A stretch of 64,000 nucleotides of DNA, from NCBI GenBank assembly GCA_014529385.2, contig CM043950.1, positions 156,029,545 to 156,093,544 on the forward strand, written 5' to 3'. This stretch comes from Adiantum capillus-veneris (taxonomy: Eukaryota; Streptophyta; Polypodiopsida; Polypodiales; Pteridaceae). Made by a program: the position numbers and the translations under genes. The notes below the pieces were generated by a model. The model searched no databases. It saw only the letters and a program-made list of their open reading frames with translations, and had not been told where the DNA came from. Positions 24,901 through 36,900 of the stretch are shown here, one piece after another. The stretch's first letter is position 1, and each line of letters opens with the position of its first letter.

Positions 24901-27900
24901 GCACCCCAAGCAGAGAATCCGACACAAGACACGAGATAATCACTCAAATACTTCACAGCTTTAAAATCATAGTTCAATTTGAGACGACACGGCCCGACGT
25001 AGTTCCGTGCCTAGAGGTGTTGGCCCCAAAGACTGGTGCCCCTTTCGGTATTTCTTTTATATTAATGCTTGATCAAAGTTACAACTCCCGCAGGTCCTTA
25101 GCTCTCAGACCGCGGACGTAGCCCTGCAGAGTGAGGCCCTTGGGTTTCTTTTATTCTTAAAAAGGGTTGCCAAAAGCAGAGCCCCAAAAGCAGGGCCTCA
25201 CTTCTCAAAGCATCTGGACGCAGAGTCTGAGATTGAGCACCCACCCACTCTCTTGTACTTTGAACACAGATTAATACAAAAAGAAATACCGAAAGGGGCC
25301 CCAGTCTTTGGGGCCAAAATCTCTAGGCACGGAACTACGCCGGACCGTATCGACTCTAGTGTGAATTGTGAACTGTTTTGAAGTGAATCTTTGCTGAGTT
25401 GCGATAGAATCTTGACTTCAGGTGTCCAAGTTTGTTACAGTGATATCAGAGCACAAAAAGAATCTTCTTCTATGGAGGATTCGATCCTTTTTGCAACGCA
25501 CACAGATTTTGGGAGAGAATCTTCGTGTCTCGACCCCGGGCTTATTAGCCACTGCCACCCTTCATACATCGCATATCGGGCGCGCTCCTGTCTTCATCGC
25601 TCCGTCTTACAGGGCATAAAGCCATAAAGAATCCCAGATTACACATGGGTTCTCGTGAAGAATCTGACAGAGATGACGCCTCTCAGTGGGAAGGCAAAGA
25701 AAAGTTGAAAATCCGGCGCACGAATTGAAGAAAAGAATGAAGATTTGGGCAAATTTTTTTTTTCGGACAAGTTAACCAAAAAGGAGTACAAATGTCAACT
25801 GCAGATTGGTATATGTGTGAACAGATTGATTAAGTACTCCAGGGACCCGAGATTGGTGAAACACCTGAAGAATTACCCGATTGATAAGATTTACTCGAGA
25901 TGGCGTGTGGCCATCGCTTCTCCTCTTAGGTAAGGAGGAAAGCCGAAAAGACAGACAAGTGCAGAAAAGCGGAACCTGTACTCGCAGAAAGACCTGGACA
26001 AGCACTCTTGAAAAGAAGCACTTCTATAGAGCCAACCAATATGACTTCCTCGAAGACAAGAGCAAGAAAATGTCACAAATGGGTGACATGGCATGGCCCT
26101 GGACACACTTGGACACGTGGCAGTAGTACGGACCCCCGCACCATGCATCGACAGGCTGTACGGACCTCCGGATTTTGCAGCGCAAAACGCGGAAGTGCTG
26201 ACATGGCTTGCCGTATGGAAATCTGCTTTTGCGTAGTAGCTGATGACGTGGCAAAGCGTACAAAATTCCTGATTTTGCGCTGGCTGAATTTTTGGACATC
26301 TTTGGGGCCAGTTGCTTTATTTTTGAGAAGCTTTTGATAACAACTTTTGGGGCTTTGCTTTTGGGCATTCCTTGTAACCAATAAATAAGTGGGGAGGGCC
26401 TCACTTCTCAGAGCATCTGGACGTAGAGTCTGAGAGTGAGCACCTACCCAGTCTCTTGTACTTTGAGCGCATATTAATACAAAAAGAAATATCGAAAGGG
26501 GTGCTAGTCTTTGGGGCCAATATCTCTAGGCACGGAACAACGTCGGGCCATGTCGAATTAAGTGTGAATTGTGAACTGTTTGGAAGTGAATCTCTGTTGT
26601 GTTGCGGTAGAATCTTGACTCCGGTGAGCTGCATGTCATCGTGCTACATGAGACAAGGGAGAAGGAAAGCTTTCCATTAAAGCTGTGATCACTTGCACCC
26701 ACTACTCGCGCACACACTGTAGTCACCAAAATTCAGCCCCTCTCAAAAATGGGCGCCCTCTCATGGATCAGGCTTGTGGAGAGTGTGTGGCCTGCATGTT
26801 GCTCTCCTACTGCCATGTGTCCACTTTATTCCTTTTGGTTTAATCTCCTAGTACCCACCAACGTATAGGCCTAAATGACTTTGAACTGAGCCTATGCATA
26901 CTTTTACTGCTCGGATTTTAGTGCCGACTAGCCCGACCAACTCGTGGTGACCTGCCCCTCATTGCTGCGGGTGAAACTCTCAGCCGTCAGCCGTTTCACG
27001 CTGGCCATACAATGTCCGGCCATTTGTGACTTCAAAAAGAGGGTTCCAAAAAAATAAAAATAAAAATCAAGGGAAAGAAACCAACTAATGTGAGTCGTTG
27101 CCACAGCCTTGTGACAAGATACCTAAGAATAATTCCAATGATCCCGAATCCATAAACCAAGTTCTGACCCCAAAAACTAATGAAGTATGCTGCATGAGAT
27201 ACTCGTATTTCCTCATCAGACTCCGAAGAAGCGGCACCTTATACCTCCATCTGGCAAGACATCGCCCTTCGCATCAAACTCTAGCTCTACATTGGTGGGC
27301 CCTCTTGACGGACCTGGCTGAGCTTGCGAGAGTTTCATGAACCATCACATGGTTGTGGTAGCAGCTGGATGCAGATTGGACATAGTTCAAACTTTCAGAC
27401 TTCTCTTGTATTTATTTTCCTTCATGAACACTTTCTATGTTGAGCAACTTGCTCTTAATATCTTGTGCAGGTACATAAGATGACATGTTCTAAGGTCTTA
27501 GTAAATAGAAACTTTGATAAATGTTGTGTGTGCTTGAGATATATTTGTTTTTCAACCCTTTGGTTCGACGCACTTCAATTTGTATGTCTTACAGAGGAAC
27601 TTGGGGGCCTTTGGCATCTAGAATCTGGGTCTTGATATTAAGAGGTGTATCATAGCTCTATATGTAGTGCTCTAAGCTAGTTTGAAAAGCCCATCTGATA
27701 CCTTTGATGGCGCTGATTTCTTTTGTGGTGGGTTGGAAATTGGCAGACTGACATAATTTATGGAATTATGCATGTATGGGCACAGGTATGCAGAGATTTT
27801 ACTCGTGGAAGGTGTGCTAGGCGAGCTGAGGAATGCCGATATGCTCACCATATTCCTGGAAGTGGTGATGGTGATTATGCTGTTGTAAGACAGATTCCAT

Positions 27901-30900
27901 GTGATAATGCTCTTAAGTGTGTCGGCAGTTCTGTTTCGTATTTTTGACATACTTTTGGCGACCAATTTCTGCAGGTTTGCCAAGATTATCTTCGTGGAAA
28001 ATGTCAAAGAGCTTCATGCCGATACTTTCATGCTCCGAATCATTTAAGAACACAGATTAAAGATGTATACCCCTTGTGAAATGTCTCCTTATGTATACCC
28101 CTCATGGTTTGTCTCTTTATACTTTCCGTATTAACGCAAAATGATATCGAAATTGTTTGCAAAATTGCAGAGGGTGCTGGGGACTCACTCACGTGATGAT
28201 AACCATGGTCATCGTGGTGGTGGTTATGGACCATATGGGTATGATGGAGGATATTATGACAATCAGGTTCTTGAACAGTTCCCCTTCTTGTTATTGTTTC
28301 TGTTTAAGATGTTTGTGTGACATTAGTGGGCATTGACTAACACTTGCTATCCTGAAACTCCCTGTCTTTGCTATTAGGAGTACTGCATTGTTGGCAGGTT
28401 GTCCTTGTTGTGTGTCGTGTTCTGGAAATATTTGTGGCAGTCTGTGTCTGGCTATTTGATCTCGAATGGCCCCACTTTAGGCAGGTTCCTATTTTTCTCT
28501 AGTTCCTTGTTTAAATAGATCTTGAGATTGTAGTGGATAGAGCTTGTGAGGGGGGTTTTATGCACATTCTGTCAATATCCCCTATTCAGGAAAATTTACC
28601 AGAGTCCACCCTGGCCCTTGTTATTGGAATCGACTTTCTCTCTTTTGCCAATTGGTAATGTATTATCTGTGAAGAAATGAACAAATGTCACAGGCCCTAT
28701 GTTAGAATAGGATACAATGTCCTCATTATTATGTGGCCAACCCAAAATACAAGGATGACCTGGAGATATGTGCGCTTCAGGCTAAAACACGTTTCTTGGG
28801 GACAACTTGAACCGTCACCAACAGTTATACAGTCCAAAGTTAACAGTGTTCCTGAGAACAATTTGAGCTGTGACTAGCGGTGACACATCCAAGCATGAAT
28901 CTGAGTGCCATGATTAAAGAGAGGATTCTTTCAGTGCTTTAACAACGAGCTGGCACACAAGGCACTCTGTTCGGATGCATGCTCTTATTGGCTATATGGC
29001 CCACATAGAAGACTGACATTCATTTGAGGGTTGGTGACTCTTCTCCACAGAAGTACGAAAATGCACCTACCATATGAAGTTGTGCAGCATGTTCTGCAGA
29101 TGCATGGTGTATGAGACTATAACCAACACAAGGCTTCTACAATCACCCTAACAATGAAGACTTGTTAGAAGAGCAGAACAGCAGTTGTTATTTTTTGTTT
29201 CCTTTAATCAGCAGATTATGATTACAAATTAACGAATGCAACTGGTCACTGGTGTTCTCTCTCTGTTTGTGTGTGCATCTCTCTCTGTGGTTGCTGTCTC
29301 AAGTCATGTTCTCAGGATTCTTCTTATCATACTGCAGCTTTACAGCCATTTTGTACCTGCATAAAGTATATTAACGAATGCAACTGGTCACTGGTGTTCT
29401 CTCTCTGTTTGTGTGTGCATCTCTCTCTGTGGTTGCTGTCTCAAGTCATGTTCTCAGGATTCTTCTTATCATACTGCAGCTTTACAGCCATTTTGTACCT
29501 GCATAAAGTATTAGAGTCCCATTCTCTTCTATCAGAAAGTCTCTGTGGTTCATCTCCTGTTTTAAACCCATGCTGAAGGAACTTGACATCCACCTCTGAC
29601 ATTGCATCTAGGAGATTTGATGGTCCTAATGATTTCTACATGTTGTGCAGCACGTGGTTGATTGTGGATCAAAACTCTTTTATCTCTACCTATAGCTGTA
29701 GTCTTGGGGAGTTATCTAGCTCTTAGCTGTGGGTAGGGTGAATGAAAGGAATAGGGGTGTTATCTTTTTACTCGAGTTTGCTTGTAAATGAAAGCATCAT
29801 GATCCATCAGTTCAATTATAAAAAGTTTGGTAAGACACATGGAAGCTGCTAGGATTCTATTGGAGACTAGGGCACGTGCCAATAACGATGATATGTGGTC
29901 GTATAGATGCAAATCATTTCTGAATGTGCTAGATATTTTTCTTATCTGCTAACACATTTGTTAACATGTTCTGGTATTCATATCTTCTTTTATATAATGA
30001 TCAGAGTCATTATCAAGGTGCATCTTTGCCGCCACCACCTCCGCTGCCACCTCCACCACCAATTATGCCACCACCTCCACGAGCTTCAAGAGGTAAAGCT
30101 TAAAGCTGATATTTTCTATAGAATGTGCTGAGCTTCATTGCAACAAACTCAAAGCGAGTTGATTTGCATATGCAGCTTGTTTGGTTAAATGTGATACTTT
30201 CAAAGTTTTAGTACAATGATGCTTTTCTCTTCTTTTCATATCCCTTTTAGGTTTTCCAAGGTCGATAATTAGCTTATTTTAGTACTTAAGAATTGCACTT
30301 TTGCTTTATGCCAAGTTGATTGTAAAAGTTTGAAGTTTAGCAATGAAGTTTTTGCACTTGGTCTCATGTCCTTGGGGTGTGTGACTTTGAAGTGAGGTTC
30401 TATAGAAAGTAGATCAACTTTCTCCAGATGTTTTTACTTATATCTTTTCAAATAAGATAATAATCTAATTAGGGTTCTACCCCTTTTTTCTTTTTTCTTT
30501 TATGAGCATGCGTGTCTCTTGATTGTGTGTTTTTTATACAAGTGTATGTCTCGTTATGAAGATATGTATGACATTGAGAATTGTATTCCATCTCTTTCGT
30601 TGATTTCTTTCTCGACTAAATATCGCTACAATGTGTGATGTAAGATTGCTGTTAGAACCCCATAAGAATGTCTAGAAGATTTCCATCTTTTATAACCGGT
30701 CTCGCCATCACCGTGGTCGTCATCGATCTAGCCTAGATTTGCATCAGTCATATGCATTCACTTTGTACCAGTTTGTGTAATCAAAGTAGACGAGAGTGGG
30801 GCCTTCGGAGGAGGGTTTTACAACGTCTCTGGTGTCGTATTCTCTTCTCTCTCTATCTCTCAATCTCATTCACTTGCACGCACAGTCCATTCACTTTATT

Positions 30901-33900
30901 GTGATCATCGCACTTTCTCATTAAGAACGAAAGGCTCTCCCTTCCATAAGAACAAAAAGGAACCTTGAGCACAGTCATCTTGAGCAAAGTTCAAACATTC
31001 ATTCCGCTGCACCTAACATTGGTATTAGAGCTTTGGCAGTGTTTTGTATCACTCAAGGAAAGAACCACATAATTTTTTTTTTGCTTGTTGAGGTCGCACG
31101 AACCCAAGTTCACTTGGGCGTATCGATTCCTAATCGTGTTTTTGAAGAGTGACAGGAATCCCAGGAAAGAAGGGCTTGTCCAGCCTCCCCTTGTGCCTCT
31201 TTTCACTCATCGAGAGCGGACCGTGCACTTAGCGGCTGGCCAATCGACGTGAGGTGGGAAAAAGCAACTATGGCGTGAGCGCAAGGCCGCCAAGGGGTGC
31301 GCCGCGGAAAAGAGCAGACCTCGGGGGAAGAGAAGATCCTTCTCTAACACAGATTGCAAGCGAAAGAAAATCCAAGAATCTCAAGACCCGCAAGAACCTC
31401 GAGAACCCAAGTTCCTCGTGAACTTAAGAACCCAAGACCACAAGAACCCACAAGAACCCAAGACTTCAGTGGATGGTCATCACTCGAAGCGGAATGGATA
31501 CTTCGCTTAGAGGTGATGAGCATGAGAGAGGCGAAGAAGAATTTTCCCCACCAGGAGGTTTTTCCGACCCTCCCCCTTCCCCATCTACGTCAAGGATTGC
31601 ACTAACTCCTATGGAGGAGTTGGAGCAGATGTTTATGGAAAGGAAGTTAGAACGCGAAGCAAGAAATGCAGAAAGAAAGACAGAAATGGATCGTAGACAC
31701 GCAGAAAGAAGAGTAGAAATGGAGCGCAAACACTAAGAAAGAATGGCAGCCGTCGTCAAACAAAAGAGCGACCAAAACATGAAAGAGTTCTTGCGACTCT
31801 TTTCTCAAGTGCAGACACAAATGCTAGAGATTCGGGAAAAGGAGACTCTCTCAGTCTCTTCTTCTCCAAAGCATGACACACATGATTTGCATGATGATTT
31901 GAATGACAATGATATGCATGATGATTTGGATGATAATGATGAGCATGATCAAGATGTGATTTCTCACAAGCATGATGATTTGCATGATCAGCATGAAGAA
32001 GACGTGATTGTTCACAAGGATGATGAGTTAGTTGATGCTTTTTCTAGCAAAGCTAACCTCGTTGCAGATTCGATCAATCACGAAGGATCGATCTTGGCTC
32101 TCGAGCCTAGGTCCAAAGAACCCCTTTAGGAAGAACCGATCTTGGCTCTCGAGTCTAGGTCCAAAGAACCCGTACAGGAAGTATTATGTGTTCGCATGAT
32201 TAGTCAGCTCGCATTGTTTGAGTGTTTCATTCGTGATCGTTTCCTGTATTTTAGTCAGCGTCTTTATGTGATCCCTTTTCCTAGGCATGACATTGTACGT
32301 TGAGCACGATTCACTCATGAATGAGCACGGATGTATGCAGATGATTCATGAAAAGATGAAATGTTTGCATTCAAGAAATTCACATTCCATGTCTCTTCCT
32401 TGGCACGACACAGTGGTAGAAAGAGCACAAGAAAGTATGAGCAGCAAGCATGGGCATTTCCGTTGTGAATTGCCACAGTTGATTGATTTAGATCAGAAAG
32501 AAAAGATTCGATCTCATTGTTTCCGTTTGTGTGGTGAACGGTTTGGCACTCCGCCTCTTTGTTCATCTACATTGCATGCACAGTCTATTAGGACGACAAT
32601 ATTTTTTCCACTCATTTTACATGGAATAGGTATGTTCATGGTTTTGTGTTGGAAGTGGTTTCAGGAATTTTCAGCTGTGGAGATTCTTGAAGACGGAAGA
32701 AGCATGACTCTAGACGAAGTTGAAGCATTGAAGGAGCTACAGATGACTTCGTGTCTCTTTCGGCGCGGCCCAAAGAAGAAGACTTTGCAAACCTTTCTGA
32801 AGTTCAAGTACCGCACGACCCACACAGCAGAGTGGGCCGGCGAAGAGTCCCTTGCAGGATTCCGGATGCTATTGGCAATCTCTCTCGACGCCATACAGTT
32901 CGGTACCAGTACCTCACTTTGAAAAGGAGGGGATGTCACGTGACACATCTAACCCTATATGTCCGTGGACAAGCTACAACATGATCAGGGTTCAGTTCAG
33001 TTCAGTCCAGTCAGTGTAATCTTGCACTTTTGTGAGTCTATTCGTAGACCGTGCATGCCCAGTCACTTAGTGTAGATGCATATCCTCTGGTTGCACACAG
33101 CATGATCATAAGCATTCCCATCAGAATCCTTCAAGGGAATTTTCTAGTGCATTTAGCCTTTTTTACCTATTTTTGACATTTTTCACTTACTATTTTTAAG
33201 TGACTTTTGTTGGAAAGTAGGTAGGGCAAATTGAGTAAGTTTGTATATAAGCAAACCTAGACTAACACTAATTGGCAGAAGAGGCAGTACGAGCTCCACC
33301 GCTCAATAGGCAACTTCTCAAGCAAGAATCCCTTGGGGGCGATTTCCCTCAAGCAGATCCTCAGCCTTGGCGTTTTTCTATCAGCAGGATCATCGCCACA
33401 GAACATCAGCCCTTGGCGTTTTTCATCAAGATCATCATCACCCACACACCCCCAGGATTGGCGTTTCCAGAATTGCAGCCCTAGCATTTTTGGAGCCAGA
33501 TCGCCCATTCAGTCCTAGCGTTTTCAGCACCCCAGAGCAGCAGATAAGCACCGACAATTTCAGCCCTAAAGACCTGCAGTTTCAGCCCCCAAATCAGCGT
33601 TTTTCAGCAGCAGAAATCAGCCCCAATTCAGCGTTTTGATTTGCAGCAGATTTCAGCCCATTAGTGTTTTGGGACAGCAGATAAAGAGCAGCAGAGTTCA
33701 GCCCTTAGATCGGTCTCGCCATCACCGTCGTTGTCATCGATCTAGCCTAGACTTGCATCAGTCACATGCATTCACTTTGTACCAGTTTGTGCAATCAATA
33801 GTAGACCACTCTCGCCGACGAGAGTGGGGCCTTCGGAGGAGGGTTTTACAACGTCTCTGGTGTCGTATTCTCTTCTCTCTCTATCTCTCAATCTCATTCA

Positions 33901-36900
33901 CTTGCATGCACAATGTCCATTCACTTTGTTGTGATCATAGCACTCTCTCATTAAGAACGGAAGGCTCTCCCTTCGATAAGAACAAAAAGGAACCTTGAGC
34001 ACAGTTCGGAGAACTCATCCTGAGCAAAGTTCAAACATTCATTCCGTTGTACCTAACATTGGTATTAGAGCTTTGGCAGTGTTCTGTATCACTCAAGGAA
34101 AGAACCACATAATTTTTTTTTGCTTGTTGAGGTCGCACGAACCCAAGTTCACTTGGGCGTGTCGATTCCTAATCGTGTTTTTGAAGAGTGACAAGAATCC
34201 CAGAAAAGAAGGGCTTGTCCAGCCTCCCCTTGTGTCTCTTTTCACCCATCGAGAGCGGACCGTGCACTTAGCGGCCGACCAATCGACGTCAGGTGGGAAA
34301 AAGCAACCTTGGTGTGAGCGCAAGGCCGCCAAGGGGTGTGCCCGCGAAAAAGAGCAAAACTTGGGTAAAGAGAAGATCCTTTTTTAACACAGATTGCAAG
34401 GGAAAGAAAATCCTCAAGAACCTCAAGACCCGCAAGAACCCAAGTTCCTTGTGAACTTAAGAACCCAAGACCACAAGAACCCACAAGAACCCAAGACTTT
34501 AGTGAATGGTCATCACTCGAAGCGGAATGGATACTTCGCTTGGAGGTGATGAGCATGAGAGAGGCGAAGAAGAATTTTCCCAGCAGGGGGTTTTTCCGAC
34601 CCTCCCCCTTCCCCATCTACGTCAAGGATTGCACTAACTCCTATGGAGGAGTTGGAGCAGATGTTTATGGAAAGGAAGTTAGAACGCGAAGCAAGAAATG
34701 CAGAAAGAAAGGCAGAAATGGATCGCAGACACGCAGAAAGAAGAGAAGAAATGGGACGCAAACACCAAGAAAGAATGACAGCCGCCGTCAAAGAAAAGAG
34801 CGACCAACACATGAAAGAGTTCTTGCGACTCTTTTCTCAAGTGCTGGCTTGACTGTTTTCTTTCTTGCCAAATGAATCAATGATCAGGCTTGACCGTTTT
34901 CTTTCTTGGAACAAAGCGAGCTTGCTTGCTAAATCTGTCAATGATAGTCCAAATGCCATCGTGTCCACTTTGAGTCTGGGGGAGATCAAAGATGAAATTC
35001 ATAGCAATACTTTCCTAAGGGCGGGTAAAGGCTGTAAGAGTCCGTGTGCCTTAAGCCTGTCGAACTTGACCTTTTGGCATACTAAACATCTGCGAACAAA
35101 GTCATCCACATCCTTTTTCAGCCTTGGCCATTAGAAGTAACGCTCCACACCCTTTAAGGAGGTATCTATGCCGCGGTGGCTTGTAAAAGGTGGACAATGG
35201 CACTCTGTCAAGACCTTTTCCCTCAAACATACAACATTGTTTTCCGCATCAAATAGCCATCCCGTATGGAATAGCCTCTGAAACTGTCCCCCATTCTGTA
35301 TGCTGGTAAAAATGTTAGCAAAGTCAGGATCCGTGGCGTACTGATCAACCATATTCTCAAAGCTTCTGTGATGAATCGCGGAAATAGCTAGAACCAAAGG
35401 CTTTTGAGACAATGCATCTGCCACTGAATTCTTTGGTTGAAGTGAAACTGTGACAAGATGTTAACCCATCGCATCTACTTTGTCGAAAACTGCTTTTGTG
35501 ACAAGAAGTAGCGTAAACTCTAATGATCCGTAAAGACTGTAAAGTCAGCTTTGAGTAAATAGTGTTGCCACTGTGTAAGAGCATGGATCACTGCCAAAAG
35601 CTCTTTTTCATATATCTGTGCTACAAATTCCGGCCGTGAAAATATTCTGCTTTTATAAGCAATGACATGGCCTTCTTGCATCAAAACTGCGACCAGACTA
35701 CGACCACAAGCATCACAATAGACTTCAAATGGCTTTTGCAAGTTCGACAAAGCCAACACTGGTCCGATAGTCTGTTTTTCTTTAAGCGTCTGAAAAGCAG
35801 TCACCTCAGGTGGTCCCCATATAAAAGGGACTCCTGTTGAGTCGGTAAATGCAAAGGTGAAGCTATCTCTGCAAACTTTGGAATGAACTGTCGATAATAA
35901 GAGCACAAGCCCAGAAAGCTTTGAACTTCATGAACATTCTTTAGGTCACGCCAATCATGGATTGTCTCGATTTTGGCCGGGTCAATCTGTACTCTTGTTG
36001 CTGAGACAGTGTGACCTAGAAAATGTATCTCTGGTAAGAAAAACTCACTCTTTTTGGCATTGATAACCAACTGATGCTTGCGCAACGCTTGAAAGATCTG
36101 TAGCAGATGATGTCGGAGCTCTGCTTCATTCTTGGAGAAAACTATAATGTCGTCAAAGAAAGTGCCCACAAAAGACCGATGCTCTCGGAAAATCCTATCC
36201 ATCATTCAATTAAACGTTGATGGAGCATTTGTGAGTCCAAAAAGCATCACTAAAAATTCATCCAGACCAAAAGTTGTCTGCAAAGTTGTCTTGTAAACAT
36301 CCTCCGGAGCCATTTTGATATGATGATATCCGCTTTTTATCATCGATCCTTGGGATAGGGAATTGGTTTTTGATGGTGATTCTGTTGAGAGCTCTATAAT
36401 CACGCAATGGGACAGTTCCCTTGTAAATTGGACAAGTTTTCACGCGAAAAAATTCTCCAAATTCGCAATCTTTCGCGATGGAACCGTGCGTACCTGTGGG
36501 GGATTAGCAATGTCACGTGACACATCCAACCCTATGTGTCCGTGGACAAGCTACAACATGATCAGGGTTCAGTCAGTCCAGTCAAGTCTAGATTAGAAGT
36601 GATCTGGCACTTTTGTGAGTCTATTCGTAGACCGTGCATGCCCAATCACTTAGTATAGATGCATATCCTCTGGTTGCACACAACAATGATCATCAGTATT
36701 CCCTTCTGAATCCATCAGATTCAGTCAGGGGAATTTTCCAGTGCATTTAGCCTATTTTTCCTATTTTTGACATTTTTCACTTATTATTTTTAAACGACTT
36801 TCCAACAAAAGTAGGTAGGGCAATTTTGCTAAGTTTGTATATAAGCAAACTAGAGCTAGCACTTTCTGGCAGAAGAGGCAGCAGGAGCACATGCTCAACA

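Larger units (their letters stand above)
5349..27785 (+). other. Intron 4 (22.4 kb), filled with LTR retrotransposons
   Basis: Donor GTACTC, acceptor GGCACAG. Sequence at 5349-5580 and about 27086-27785 looks like ordinary intron. Nearly everything else is attributable to LTR elements: LTR-like piece 5585-5853, E fragments 6870-7935, A1 with nested B1 7936-18337, B2 18402-24396, and C, D and E pieces 24397-27085. The stretch 5854-6869 shows no recognisable feature apart from a short GT-rich tract at 6426-6451. Confidence 0.85.

Noticed and set aside
28677-28877. 66-codon frame in intron 7 as an extra exon
   Set aside because: Flanking exons already join in phase 0; the frame has no domain or convincing splice sites.
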